Positions 1-8,258 of a DNA stretch of 45,652 nucleotides are shown piece by piece (the first letter of the stretch is position 1; every line of letters starts with the position of its first letter). Made by a program: the position numbers and the translations under genes. Source of the DNA: Abditibacteriota bacterium (GTDB lineage Bacteria > Armatimonadota > UBA5829). Where the stretch lies: positions 1 through 45,652 of the forward strand of contig JAFZNQ010000112.1 of assembly GCA_017552965.1 (NCBI GenBank). The letters run 5' to 3'. Under the pieces are notes generated by a model. The model was not told where the DNA came from. It ran no database searches and saw only the letters and a program-made list of their open reading frames with translations.

Positions 1-150
1 CCCCCCAATGCCTGCGGCATCGGTCCCCCCGTAGATCTCTTACCGGTGAGGGCATGAGTAGCCCTCACCGCCGAGATGACGCGGGGTTTGGCGCTGCCGC
101 CGAGATGACGCGGGGTTTGGCGCTGCCGCCGAAGTGACGTTGTGTTTGAA
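1..150. repeat. Intergenic repeat element, copy 1 (tandem 29-bp units plus hairpin)
   Basis: A GTAGATCTCTTACC segment (31-44) is followed by a perfect hairpin (GGTGAGGGC 45-53, loop 54-60, GCCCTCACC 61-69). Next comes a 29-bp unit starting CCGCCGAGATGACGCGGGG at 68 and repeated exactly at 97, with a degraded third unit at 126. The same words (GTAGATCTCTTACC, CCGAGATGACG) occur in the opposite orientation at 44559-44664, so this is a dispersed non-coding repeat. It lies just outside the terminator of the neighbouring secreted-protein gene. No open reading frame here is credible. Confidence 0.75.
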
Positions 151-187
151 CGGGACAGAGCGCGCTCCGCGGACCGGGCCGGGGGAC

Positions 188-216
188 AAAAAAACAGCGC
201 CCCCGCGAGGGGGCGC
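188..216 (-). terminator. Rho-independent terminator of the first secreted repeat-protein gene
   Basis: On the minus strand an 8-bp GC stem (GCGCCCCC 197-204 paired with GGGGGCGC 209-216, loop GCGA) is followed by seven T residues (188-194). It lies 27 bases after the stop codon of the gene ending at 243. Its paralogue has nearly the same terminator at 3100-3124, so the duplication included the 3' flank. Confidence 0.85.
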
Positions 217-242
217 GAAATGCCGTTTGCGCTGTTGCGCGC

Positions 243-3020
243 TTACATAGTGGCGCTCTTGATATCCGAATAGGCTATCTTTTCCACGCCGTTGGTGTCT
301 CTGTAAACCACGAAGGCTCTGCCGTACCAGACGTCGCCGTCCGCTACGTTCTTCTTGTTGATGATGAAGGTCTTGCTCACGGCGGAGTAGCCGGAGGACT
401 TGCCGACTATGACGCCGGGGGTGTCGATGACCAGATCCGTGACGGGCGCGTCGGACCTCAGGAGCAGCACGCCGTGCATGATCTCGGAGGCAAAGTCGTC
501 GCCCTCGACTACCTGGCCGGTGAAGGCTATCTTGCCGGAGGACACTATGGGAGTCTGCAGAATGGCGAGGGTGACGCTGTTAGCGGCTTCCCCGTAAACT
601 GCTTCCACATTCATGTCCGAATACACGGATACCTTCAGCTCTGCGTTATAGCTGAGCACGCAGCCCGAGTCGCTGTCCTTCCAGCAGGAGAAGGCGCTGC
701 CCTCGTATTCGTCGGGAGCGGTCCTGGTAAAGAGAGCGGCCAGCTTCAGGTTAGCCGTTTCCTCTTCGCCTGCCACGTTGGAAGTCACCCGATAGGTGGT
801 GGAGGTCTTGGTCAGGGACGCGGTGAAGGTCACGTTGCCGGTGACTTCGCCGGAGGCGGGCAGGCCGCCCTCATAGTCGTTGGTCCAGCCGCTGACGGCA
901 TAGCCGGTCCTGAGGCCGGTGGAACCTACCTCTGCGGGATAGGCCACTTCGCTGTAGTCGGTGACGGGCTGGATCTTGTAGATCTTGCCGTAGGTGTCCT
1001 TGTATATGAAGTCGTAACTGTTTTCGGGAGCCACCACGGCCGTAAGGGTAGTGGTCCTGTTCACGGTGTAGGTGAACTCGGCGTCCTCGGAGAGCTTGTT
1101 GCCGGCGGAGTCGGCCCAGTAAAGGAACCTGTAGCCTTCATCGGGCACCGCTTTGAGGGAGAGCTCGTCGCCGAATATGCGGTATTCGCCGTCGGTCTCG
1201 AACCAGTCCTCATCGGGCTCGAACCAGTAATATATGGAGGAGTTTTCGTTGTCAAAGATAACGGTATAGAGGAACTTGTCATGCTCTATGGAGAGGAGAG
1301 ACAGTATCAGCCGGTCGGCGTCGTCCCAGGTCATGAAGAGATAGCGGTCGTCCAGCTCTTCCTGAGCGTCGTCTATGGCGGCCTTGAGCTCCGCTCTGCT
1401 GGCGGCGCTGTAATACCTGGCCGACTCCCGGTATATCCTGTTGGCTTCCTCGATAGTGGGTATCACGCCGTATTTGCTGGCGCAGTTGTCCACCACGGCG
1501 GAGAAGGTGAGCGTGTCAAAGTCGCCGGCGGTGACGGTCTCCGTCATTTCCTGTCCGTTCAGGGTGACGTATTCCACCTCCAGGTCCAGGCCGCCCTCGT
1601 CGGGTCCCACGATATAGAACAGGTCGGGGTCAAACTCGGCGGCCGGGTCCGCCAGGCCCATGGCGGCTACGTCCTCGCCGTCGTAATAGAGTCTGTAATC
1701 GGTTGCGGGCAGATAGTCCCCGCCTCTGTGCAGCCTGGCAAAGGAAACGGGCACCCGGTCGGTCCACAGGGGATAGCCCTCGGGGCCGTAGTTGGTCCAG
1801 CCTTCGCCCAGATTGTCGGCTGCCCAGCCCTCCGCTGTCATGGCGCTCTTGGCTACGCCGGCGCAGCCTGCAAAATTGGTGTCCGCAGCGTTGCCGCCGG
1901 ACGTGCAGTAAAGCTCGGTGACGTCGGTGAAATCGGTGCAGAAGAAGCAGTTGGAGAATTTGACCTCGCCGTCAGAGGCGTCGTAGGTGCCCACTATGCC
2001 GCCGGCTTCGGAGGTGCTCCCGTACTGCATGCCCCGGCTGACGGCTCCCGCCCAGTAGCAGCTCTCGCAGGCGGCCGGCTCGTCTGCCGTGTCGGTAAAC
2101 TGGCCGAACAGGCCGCCGATGGCGCAGTAGTAATTGCCGGAGTGGACGATGTCCACGTAGTTGATCCGGCAGTCCGTGACCACACAGCCCTGGGCAGAGC
2201 CGGCAATGCCGCCCACAAAGCCGCCTTTCGTTGACGTCAGTGAGCAGTTCGTGGCAGTGCAGAGATCCACCTCTGCCGGCAAAAAATAACCACCGGAAAA
2301 GGCCGAGCTTTCAATGGACCCGGCAATGGCGCCGCACCAGGAAGAGTCGTAGTTGCGGATCTCTACGCTTACGTTGTTGACGGCGCAGTTCTGCAGCGCC
2401 GTCTCGCCGATCTGGCCTACGTGTCGGCCTGCAATGCCTCCTGCGCAGCAGTAAAGGGCTGTTGTGACAATGGATATGCCGCTTACGCTGCAGTCTGCTA
2501 TGACGCCTTCGTTCCAGCCTGCAATGCCTCCGGCGCAGGAGTTACTGGCTGTGGCTTTGATGGTCACGCCCTCCTCCGCGCTGCCGTAAACCCGGCAGTT
2601 TAAGATATCGCCCGTGTTGTATGCGGCCACTGCTCCGAAATACTGTTTGACCTCGGCGTCTGTGTCGAGCTCGATGTTCAGATCCTCCACAGTGCCATTG
2701 TTGATGGAAATAAAGCCGTGACAGTTGCCCGAAATACCCGCAACGCTGCGGTTATATCTGCTCATGTTCAGACCCTTGATCACGGCTCCGTTGCCGTTGA
2801 ATACACCATTCATACAAATGATGGGCTGCCAGGAATTGGCGCCGGTACTGTAGGGGGACATGTCATAAACCTCGCCGGTGAGATTGACGTCCTCATTTAT
2901 TTCGGCGCCGCTGCAGTATTCATACAGCTCCTGGGCGGTGGCTATGTCAACTGCTGCCGCAGCTAAGGGAAGCAGAGCCAGCAGGGCGGCAAACAGCCAC
3001 AGTCCGGTAAATCGTTTCAT
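243..3020 (-). CDS. Secreted GLUG-repeat / InlB-repeat protein, paralogue 1
   Basis: A 925-residue exported protein of unknown exact role, probably surface-exposed or released. It begins with a signal peptide (MKR, then a Leu/Ala-rich core to about residue 23), preceded by AAGGAG. Residues of roughly 60-420 hold repeated glycine-rich blocks of the type GGIAGxxxG-x-I-x-x-C, which is the GLUG pattern and suggests a right-handed beta-helix. Around residues 590-660 there is an InlB-type/bacterial-repeat block (EGYRFLYWADSAG, then TTTLTAVV), and a further similar unit follows. There is no LPXTG motif, no obvious sorting domain and no catalytic signature. The tandem neighbour at 3151-5901 is a paralogue whose last roughly 300 residues are nearly identical, while the N-terminal halves have diverged. 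It could be an adhesin or carbohydrate-binding surface protein; this is inferred from architecture only. Confidence 0.85.
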   Translation of the reverse strand: MKRFTGLWLFAALLALLPLAAAAVDIATAQELYEYCSGAEINEDVNLTGEVYDMSPYSTGANSWQPIICMNGVFNGNGAVIKGLNMSRYNRSVAGISGNCHGFISINNGTVEDLNIELDTDAEVKQYFGAVAAYNTGDILNCRVYGSAEEGVTIKATASNSCAGGIAGWNEGVIADCSVSGISIVTTALYCCAGGIAGRHVGQIGETALQNCAVNNVSVEIRNYDSSWCGAIAGSIESSAFSGGYFLPAEVDLCTATNCSLTSTKGGFVGGIAGSAQGCVVTDCRINYVDIVHSGNYYCAIGGLFGQFTDTADEPAACESCYWAGAVSRGMQYGSTSEAGGIVGTYDASDGEVKFSNCFFCTDFTDVTELYCTSGGNAADTNFAGCAGVAKSAMTAEGWAADNLGEGWTNYGPEGYPLWTDRVPVSFARLHRGGDYLPATDYRLYYDGEDVAAMGLADPAAEFDPDLFYIVGPDEGGLDLEVEYVTLNGQEMTETVTAGDFDTLTFSAVVDNCASKYGVIPTIEEANRIYRESARYYSAASRAELKAAIDDAQEELDDRYLFMTWDDADRLILSLLSIEHDKFLYTVIFDNENSSIYYWFEPDEDWFETDGEYRIFGDELSLKAVPDEGYRFLYWADSAGNKLSEDAEFTYTVNRTTTLTAVVAPENSYDFIYKDTYGKIYKIQPVTDYSEVAYPAEVGSTGLRTGYAVSGWTNDYEGGLPASGEVTGNVTFTASLTKTSTTYRVTSNVAGEEETANLKLAALFTRTAPDEYEGSAFSCWKDSDSGCVLSYNAELKVSVYSDMNVEAVYGEAANSVTLAILQTPIVSSGKIAFTGQVVEGDDFASEIMHGVLLLRSDAPVTDLVIDTPGVIVGKSSGYSAVSKTFIINKKNVADGDVWYGRAFVVYRDTNGVEKIAYSDIKSATM

Positions 3021-3089
3021 TTGTTACTCCTTTTGCGACCCCGGCCCTGCGGGCCGGAGAGGCAGAAATATCAGAATTCATCCAAGTAT

Positions 3090-3098
3090 ATTATAGCA
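3090..3098 (-). promoter_or_regulatory. Extended -10 promoter (TGC-TATAAT) for paralogue 1
   Basis: Minus-strand TATAAT (3095-3090) is directly preceded by TGC. No good -35 is visible because the upstream bases are the terminator of the neighbouring gene. The site lies about 70 bases before the start codon at 3020. Confidence 0.55.
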
Positions 3099-3099
3099 G

Positions 3100-3124
3100 A
3101 AAAAAGCGCCCCGCGAGGGGGCGC
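3100..3124 (-). terminator. Rho-independent terminator of paralogue 2
   Basis: The stem GCGCCCC (3106-3112) pairs with GGGGCGC (3118-3124), with six T residues following on the minus strand (3105-3100). It separates the two tandem paralogues and almost touches the extended -10 promoter of paralogue 1. Confidence 0.85.
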
Positions 3125-3150
3125 GAAAACATCTTGCGCCGGCGGCGCGC

Positions 3151-5901
3151 TTACATAGTGGCGCTCTTGATATCCGAATAGGCTATCTTTTCCACGCCGT
3201 TGGTGTCTCTGTAAACCACGAAGGCTCTGCCGTACCAGGTGTCGCCCTCGGCCACGTTCTTCTTGTTGATGATGAAGGTCTTGCTCACGGCGGAGTAGCC
3301 GGAGGACTTGCCCACAATGACGCCGGGGGTGTCGATCACCAGGTCGGTGATGGCACTGTCGGACCTCAGGAGCAGCACGCCGTGCATGATCTCGGAGGCA
3401 AAGTCGTCGCCCTCGACTACCTGGCCGGTGAAGGCTATCTTGCCGGAGGACACGATGGGAGTCTGCAATACGGCCAGGGTGACGCTGTTAGCGGCTTCCC
3501 CGTATACGGCCTCCACGTTCATATCCGAATACACGGATACGGACAGGGTCTTGGCGTAGCTGAGCACGCAGCCCGAGTCGCTGTCCTTCCAGTAAGAGAA
3601 GGCGCTGCCCTCGTATTCGTCGGGAGCGGTCTTGGTAAAGAGAGCGGCCAGCTTCAGGTTAGCCGTTTCCTCTTCGCCTGCCACGCTGGAAGTCACCCGA
3701 TAGGTGGTGGAGGTCTTGGTCAGGGACGCGGTAAAGGTCACGTTGCCGGTGACTTCGCCGGAGGCGGGCAGGCCGCCGTCATAGTCGTTGGTCCAGCCGC
3801 TGACGGCATAGCCGGTCCTGAGGCCGGTGGAGCCCACCTCTGCGGGATAGGCCACTTCGCTGTAGTCGGTGACGGGCTGGATCTTGTAGATCTTGCCGTA
3901 GGTGTCCTTGTATATGAAGTCGTAACTGTTTTCGGGGGCCACCACGGCCGTAAGAGTAGTGGTCCTGTTCACGGTGTAGGTGAACTCGGGATCTTCGGAG
4001 AGCTTGTTGCCGGCGGAGTCGGCCCAGTAAAGGAACCTGTAGCCATCATTGGGCACAGCCTTCAGGCCGACTTCCTCGCCGAACAGGCGGTATTCGCCCT
4101 CGGTCTCGAACCAGTCGCAGTCGATAGTGGACCAGTAATATACGGTGGAATCGGGGTGCTCAAAATCAATTCCGTAAGAGAATTTATCCATCTCTATCTC
4201 CATGAGCCTGGCGATGAGCTCGTCGCACCGGTCCCAGGTCATAAAGAGATATTCTTCGTTCAGGGCCGTCGTGGTGTCGTTTATGATAGCCGCAAACTCC
4301 GCCCTGCTGGCGGGGTTGTAGATGCCTTCAGTCTTGGCATACATTTCTACGGCTTCTTCCAGGACGGGTATCACGCCGTATCTGCTGGCGCAGTTGTCCA
4401 CCACGGCGGAGAAGGTGAGCTCGCCGAAGTCGCCGGCGGTGATGGTGTCCGTCATCCGCTGTCCGTTGACGGTGACGTATTCCAGCTCCAGATCCAGGCT
4501 GCTGTCCTCGGGTCCCACTATGTAGAACAGGTAGGGGTCAAACTCGGTGTCCCGGTCAACCAGGCCCAAGGAGGCTACGTCAACGCCGTCGTAATAGAGC
4601 CTGTAACCTATGGGCAGATACTGGGTGAGTCTGTGCAGTCTGTCAAAGGAAACGGGTACCCCGTCGGAAAACACGGGATAGTTGTCGGGACCGTAGTTGA
4701 ACCAGCTGCTGCCCATGTTCTGGGGGGCCCAGTTGGGAGCGGTCATGTCATCCTTGGTCAGGCCCGCGCAGTTGACAAAATTGTCGTCGGAGGCGTTGCC
4801 GGTGCGTTCGCCGTAGAGAATTTTGACGTCGGTGAAATCGGTGCAGAAGTAGCATTTTTCGAATATGGTGGCGGCGCTGTCGTCGGCGTAGTAGGAGCCC
4901 ACTATGCCGCCGGCATTGTCTGTGGTCTTGTACTGCATACCACGGGCGATGCCTTCCGCATAATAGCATCTCTCGGCAGTGGAGGGCGTGTCAATTTCAC
5001 TTTCAAACTCGCCGAACAGGCCGCCCACGTTGCAGTCCAGGCTTCCGGAGTGGATGATGTCCACGAAGTTGACGCGGCAGTCGGTGATCTCGCAGGCCTT
5101 GGCGAAGCCGGCGATGCCGCCCAGATAGCCTCCGTCCGTGACCAGGGAGCTGTAAATGGCGGAGCACTCCGTCACAGTGACCGGGACATAGGGATCGAAC
5201 TCATAGCCTTCCACGCGTCCGACGATGCCGCCCACGGTGCAGGAGTTGCTGGCAGCGATGGCCACATTGTACACGGTGCAGCCACCTATCTCGCCCCCTT
5301 CACTGCAGAGGCCGGCGATGCCGCCTCCGTAGGACAGGTTGACGGCCAGATCAAAGCAGACGTCGTTCACGATGCAGTTCTGTATCAGACCGAAGTTATC
5401 TCCGGCGATGCCGCCGGCGAAGCCGGCTTTGCCCACGCTGATGACCACGTCATCGTCAGCGTCGCCGAAGACCCGGCAGCCGAGGATGCTGCCCTCGTTA
5501 TGGGCGACCACGGGGCCCAGGTAAAACGCCGAGGTGTTGGAGCTGGAGCCCAGCTGTATGGTCAGGTCAGCTACGATGCCATAGTTTTTGGCGATAAAGC
5601 CGCTGTAGCCTTTGGAGCCTTCGTTATATCTTTTGGACAGGTCCAGTCCCTTGATCACGGCTCCGTTGCCGTAAAAGCCGACCCCGGGGCCGACCTGGGT
5701 GATGGGCTTCCAGGGATTCGAGCCGCTCATGTAGGGGGACAGGTCGTACTCCTCGCCTGTGAGGTTGATCTCCTCAGTCAATACAGCGCCGCTGCAGAAC
5801 TCGTACAGCTCCTCCGCGGTGGCTATGTTCCTGGCAGCGGCAGCTACAGAAAACAGAGCCAGAAGGACCGCGAAAAGCCACAATCTGGTGATTATTTTCA
5901 T
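3151..5901 (-). CDS. Secreted GLUG-repeat / InlB-repeat protein, paralogue 2
   Basis: A 916-residue exported protein built like its neighbour: signal peptide (MKIITRLWLF, then a Leu/Ala core), then GLUG-type blocks (GGIAGDNFG, GGIAGLCSEG, GGIVGRVEG, GGIAGFA), then InlB-type repeats and a conserved C-terminal block ending SDIKSATM. I chose the ATG at 5901 because CAGGAG lies just before it and a signal peptide begins there. The longer open frame to 6081 would run through the promoter. The C-terminal part matches paralogue 1 at both protein and DNA level with only scattered differences, whereas the beta-helix part has many substitutions and length changes. The role is probably at the cell surface; the substrate or partner is unknown. 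Confidence 0.85.
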   Translation of the reverse strand: MKIITRLWLFAVLLALFSVAAAARNIATAEELYEFCSGAVLTEEINLTGEEYDLSPYMSGSNPWKPITQVGPGVGFYGNGAVIKGLDLSKRYNEGSKGYSGFIAKNYGIVADLTIQLGSSSNTSAFYLGPVVAHNEGSILGCRVFGDADDDVVISVGKAGFAGGIAGDNFGLIQNCIVNDVCFDLAVNLSYGGGIAGLCSEGGEIGGCTVYNVAIAASNSCTVGGIVGRVEGYEFDPYVPVTVTECSAIYSSLVTDGGYLGGIAGFAKACEITDCRVNFVDIIHSGSLDCNVGGLFGEFESEIDTPSTAERCYYAEGIARGMQYKTTDNAGGIVGSYYADDSAATIFEKCYFCTDFTDVKILYGERTGNASDDNFVNCAGLTKDDMTAPNWAPQNMGSSWFNYGPDNYPVFSDGVPVSFDRLHRLTQYLPIGYRLYYDGVDVASLGLVDRDTEFDPYLFYIVGPEDSSLDLELEYVTVNGQRMTDTITAGDFGELTFSAVVDNCASRYGVIPVLEEAVEMYAKTEGIYNPASRAEFAAIINDTTTALNEEYLFMTWDRCDELIARLMEIEMDKFSYGIDFEHPDSTVYYWSTIDCDWFETEGEYRLFGEEVGLKAVPNDGYRFLYWADSAGNKLSEDPEFTYTVNRTTTLTAVVAPENSYDFIYKDTYGKIYKIQPVTDYSEVAYPAEVGSTGLRTGYAVSGWTNDYDGGLPASGEVTGNVTFTASLTKTSTTYRVTSSVAGEEETANLKLAALFTKTAPDEYEGSAFSYWKDSDSGCVLSYAKTLSVSVYSDMNVEAVYGEAANSVTLAVLQTPIVSSGKIAFTGQVVEGDDFASEIMHGVLLLRSDSAITDLVIDTPGVIVGKSSGYSAVSKTFIINKKNVAEGDTWYGRAFVVYRDTNGVEKIAYSDIKSATM

Positions 5902-5940
5902 ACTGTACTCCTGAAAAAAAGTGCAATTTTCTATACTAAT

Positions 5941-5970
5941 ATTATAATCTCCGGCGAGGTGATTTGTCAA
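5941..5970 (-). promoter_or_regulatory. Sigma70-type promoter TTGACA-18-TATAAT for paralogue 2
   Basis: The minus strand reads TTGACA (5970-5965), an 18-base spacer and TATAAT (5946-5941). The expected transcript start is near 5934, giving a leader of about 30 bases before the AGGAG and ATG at 5901. It is one of the closest matches to the full consensus in the window. Confidence 0.8.
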
Positions 5971-6034
5971 GGGCCGGCGGATTTTTTGCCTGAAAAAAGG
6001 GCGTTTTTCGTCCCTTGCGCCCCGGGCCGGGGGC

Positions 6035-6064
6035 TTGCCTTCCGGAGCCGGCTTGTGGTATAAT
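6035..6064 (+). promoter_or_regulatory. Promoter TTGCCT-18-TATAAT with TGG extended -10
   Basis: TTGCCT at 6035-6040, an 18-base spacer ending TGG, and TATAAT at 6059-6064. A transcript start near 6071 would place the TTG codon at 6069 at the 5' end of the RNA. That argues for the downstream start at 6096 for the wall hydrolase gene. Confidence 0.75.
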
Positions 6065-6095
6065 ATAATTGAATAAATCAAGGAAGGTATGCTTT

Positions 6096-6917
6096 TTGAT
6101 TTGCAAAAAGATAAGGCTCTTGCTGCCGTTTGTGGTGTGCTCGCTGGCTGTCTCCGTTCACGCTTATAAGGTGGAAAAGGGAGACTCGCTCTACAAGATA
6201 GCCAAGAAGCACGGCACCACCGCCGCGCAGCTGGCCAGGCTCAACGGCATTGAGGAGGATGCGGTCCTTACGGTGGGGCAGGAGATCCGGCTCCCCGGCG
6301 CTGCCGACAGCCCCAGGAACAGAGTGCTGAACCGCGCCGACAGCGCAGCGCTGTCCTCGGTGTATGTGGTGGAGCAGGGCGACACCCTGTCCGGCATTGC
6401 CAAAAAAACGGGCGTGACCATAGCGGCCCTGCTGAAGGCCAACGGCTTTGACGAAAAGGCCGTGCTCAAGCCCGGACAAAAGATAGATCTTCCCAAGGGC
6501 GCCGAATATACTCCGCCCAAGGTCAAGTTTGCCGAAAAGCCCCCCGCGCAGGGCAGAAGCGATATGGCCGGCCTGGCTCTTTCGCTGGTGGGAGGCCGAT
6601 ACGTCAGCGGAGGCACCTCCAGAGGCGGCTTTGACTGCTCCGGTCTGGTGAGCTACGTGTATTCCAACTTTGGCATCAAGGTCCCCCGCACTTCCCGCGA
6701 GCAGGCCACCTTTGGCAAGGCCGTGGACAAGGCCAATCTGCAAAAGGGCGACATCCTGCTCTTTTCCATCCACCGCTCCGGTGTGGACCACGTGGGCATT
6801 TACGTGGGCGGCGGCGAGTTCGTCCATGCGGCAAACAGCAAAAAGGGCGTTGCCAAGGACAAGCTCGGCTCCGATTTCTACTCGAAGCATTACGTGGGAG
6901 CCAGGAGAGCGCAGTAG
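6096..6917 (+). CDS. Secreted LysM-LysM-NlpC/P60 peptidoglycan hydrolase
   Basis: A 273-residue exported cell-wall hydrolase, probably a gamma-D-Glu-diaminopimelate or related cysteine endopeptidase acting on peptide stems. The start is the TTG at 6096, eight bases after AGGAAGG (6081-6087). It gives a compact signal peptide ending SVHA, cleaved before YKVEKGDS. The ATG at 6089 is out of frame, and the TTG at 6069 lies at the predicted transcript start. Two LysM domains (about residues 24-67 and 89-132; GDSLYKIAKKHGT and GDTLSGIAKKTGV) should bind glycan. The NlpC/P60 domain has the catalytic Cys in FDCSGLVSYVY (near residue 181) and His in VDHVGIYVGGG (near 232). It has its own promoter and is followed by a weak hairpin. 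Confidence 0.92.
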   Translation: MICKKIRLLLPFVVCSLAVSVHAYKVEKGDSLYKIAKKHGTTAAQLARLNGIEEDAVLTVGQEIRLPGAADSPRNRVLNRADSAALSSVYVVEQGDTLSGIAKKTGVTIAALLKANGFDEKAVLKPGQKIDLPKGAEYTPPKVKFAEKPPAQGRSDMAGLALSLVGGRYVSGGTSRGGFDCSGLVSYVYSNFGIKVPRTSREQATFGKAVDKANLQKGDILLFSIHRSGVDHVGIYVGGGEFVHAANSKKGVAKDKLGSDFYSKHYVGARRAQ

Positions 6918-6924
6918 TTGACAA

Positions 6925-6951
6925 CAGCGGGCCCCGGGCCCGCGGCTTTTG
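6925..6951 (+). terminator. GC hairpin after the wall hydrolase gene (weak terminator or attenuator)
   Basis: The palindrome GCGGGCCC-C-GGGCCCGC (6927-6943) is followed by GGCTTTT. The T-run is short, so read-through into the FKBP gene at 6962 is likely. No separate promoter is obvious for that gene. Confidence 0.5.
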
Positions 6952-6961
6952 TGAGGAGCGT

Positions 6962-7501
6962 ATGAGAACACTATTTTTGATCGCTCTTTGCGTTCTGACG
7001 GTCTGTATGACGGGCTGCCGGAACAACAAGGTGGAGAGCGTCGAGATCAATAAAGGCGAGACAGAAGTGACCCGCACCGAGGACGCCCTGTACGAGCAGG
7101 CCGGCGAAAATCCTTTCCAGAGCGATTTTCGCGAAAAGCAGGAAGAAATAAACAACAGGCTGGCTGTCGGCAAGGCAGAGACCGGGCTGAAGATAGAGGA
7201 TCTGAAGCTGGGCACCGGCGACATGGTAGAGGACGGCGACACTGTCAGCGTCCACTACAAGGGCACCCTCGAAAACGGCGAGGAGTTTGACTCCTCTTAC
7301 AAGCACGGCAAGCCCTTTGGCTTTACAGTCGGCAAAGACAGCGTGATACAGGGCTGGGAACAGGGCATAAAAGGTATGCAGGTGGGCGGCAAGCGCAAGC
7401 TCACGATACCTCCCTCCCTGGGCTACGGCGATGCGGATATGCCCGGCATACCGCCCAACTCTACTCTGATATTTGAGATAGAGCTGCTCGGCAAAGAATA
7501 G
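6962..7501 (+). CDS. Lipoprotein FKBP-type peptidyl-prolyl cis-trans isomerase
   Basis: A 179-residue extracytoplasmic folding factor. The N-terminus is a lipoprotein signal with lipobox MTGC (Cys near residue 19), so the protein should be membrane-anchored on the outer face of the inner membrane or in the outer membrane. After a charged linker, the FKBP domain occupies about residues 80-179, with the family motifs VSVHYKGTLENGEEFDSS, GWEQGIKGMQVGGKRKLTIP, GYGD and IFEIELL. These include the usual Tyr, Asp, Trp and Phe pocket residues. GAGGAG precedes the ATG. It follows the wall hydrolase by 44 bases, and a terminator lies 20 bases downstream. It probably assists folding of secreted proteins. 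Confidence 0.93.
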   Translation: MRTLFLIALCVLTVCMTGCRNNKVESVEINKGETEVTRTEDALYEQAGENPFQSDFREKQEEINNRLAVGKAETGLKIEDLKLGTGDMVEDGDTVSVHYKGTLENGEEFDSSYKHGKPFGFTVGKDSVIQGWEQGIKGMQVGGKRKLTIPPSLGYGDADMPGIPPNSTLIFEIELLGKE

Positions 7502-7520
7502 TCTCTTTCGTATATTGTGC

Positions 7521-7562
7521 AAAAGGCGTGACTTGACTCATGCCTTTTGTTTGTTTTGTTTG
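7521..7562 (+). terminator. Rho-independent terminator after the FKBP gene
   Basis: An 11-bp stem with one G-T pair (7521-7531 with 7538-7548, loop CTTGAC) is followed by a T-rich tract (GTTTGTTTTGTTT). An ATG at 7540 lies inside the stem. This is the main reason to start the next gene at 7570 instead. Confidence 0.8.
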
Positions 7563-7569
7563 GTGGCAA

Positions 7570-8187
7570 ATGATGAAAAAACCCTTTGACGATTATCCCG
7601 AGATGCTGTACCTGGAGCCGGCGCTGGACGAGGCCTGCCGGCTGCTCGTTGACTCCGTCACAGGCGGCGGCCGCATACTGGTGTGCGGCAACGGCGGCAG
7701 CGCCGCCGACAGCGAGCATATAGCCGGCGAGCTGCTGAAAGGCTTTCTCAAGCGCCGCCCCATAGCTGCGGACATGAGGGAGGCCCTGCGGCGTTATGGC
7801 GGAGAGGCGCTGGCCGACGGGCTGCAGCAGGGGATAGACTGCGTCAGCCTGGTGAGCCACAGCGCCCTGCTGAGCGCCGTGATCAACGACAACGGCGCGG
7901 AATATATGTATGCCCAGCAGGTGTGCGCTCTGGGCAGGAAGGGCGACGTGCTCATAGGCCTGACCACCTCGGGCAACGCCGTCAACGTGGTCAACGCCGC
8001 CGTCTGCGCCAAGGCCATGGGCATGCGCGTCATAGGCATGACCGGCTCCGGGGGCGGCAGGCTGAAGCCTCTCTGCGACGCCCTGCTCAACGCGCCTTCG
8101 GACGTGACCTACAGGGTGCAGGAATACCATATCCCCCTGTATCACTATCTCTGCGGCGCTCTGGAAGAAAAAATCTTCGGAGCCTGA
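7570..8187 (+). CDS. gmhA: SIS-domain D-sedoheptulose 7-phosphate isomerase (GmhA-like)
   Basis: A 205-residue cytoplasmic isomerase converting sedoheptulose 7-phosphate to D-glycero-manno-heptose 7-phosphate, the first step of ADP- or GDP-heptose synthesis for lipopolysaccharide core or S-layer glycans. Family motifs are clear: CGNGGSAADSEHIAGEL, LTTSGNAVNVVNA, GMTGSGGGRL and a C-terminal VQEYHI with the His expected in the active site. I start at the ATG at 7570, after GGTGG. The earlier ATG at 7540 sits within the terminator stem and would add an atypical N-terminus (MPFVCFVWW). No other heptose genes are nearby, so the pathway assignment rests on the family alone. The stop codon overlaps the -35 of the ftsH promoter. 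Confidence 0.88.
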   Translation: MMKKPFDDYPEMLYLEPALDEACRLLVDSVTGGGRILVCGNGGSAADSEHIAGELLKGFLKRRPIAADMREALRRYGGEALADGLQQGIDCVSLVSHSALLSAVINDNGAEYMYAQQVCALGRKGDVLIGLTTSGNAVNVVNAAVCAKAMGMRVIGMTGSGGGRLKPLCDALLNAPSDVTYRVQEYHIPLYHYLCGALEEKIFGA

Positions 8188-8216
8188 TGACATTTTCGGG
8201 CTGATATCCGTATAAT
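8187..8216 (+). promoter_or_regulatory. Promoter ATGACA-18-TATAAT for the ftsH operon
   Basis: ATGACA at 8187-8192, an 18-base spacer and TATAAT at 8211-8216. The -35 begins at the last base of the gmhA stop codon. It should drive ftsH, pfkA, the serpin-like gene and the acetyltransferase. Confidence 0.7.
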
Positions 8217-8246
8217 ATATAGTGGCAGACATGCCAAGTATGAAGT

Positions 8247-8252
8247 GGAGGA
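8247..8252 (+). promoter_or_regulatory. Shine-Dalgarno site pointing to an AUA start for ftsH
   Basis: GGAGGA at 8247-8252 is the only strong ribosome site before ftsH. The frame has a stop at 8241-8243. Between this stop and the TTG at 8280, the only possible initiators are ATC (8256) and ATA codons (8259, 8268, 8274). ATA at 8259 has a spacing of 7 bases from GGAGG and starts a normal FtsH N-terminus ([12 protein letters not shown]). Confidence 0.6.
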
Positions 8253-8258
8253 AGCATC

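Noticed and set aside
68-148. CRISPR-like tandem repeats
   Set aside because: The 29-bp units are directly adjacent with no spacers, and no cas genes are present.
3382-6063. Long plus-strand open frame of about 890 codons opposite the second surface-protein gene (with similar long antisense frames elsewhere)
   Set aside because: It mirrors a well-supported gene with signal peptide and promoter; high GC makes long antisense frames common, and the translated composition is not protein-like.
7540-7569. Earlier ATG for the GmhA-like gene
   Set aside because: It lies inside the stem of the FKBP terminator and adds a non-family hydrophobic N-terminus.
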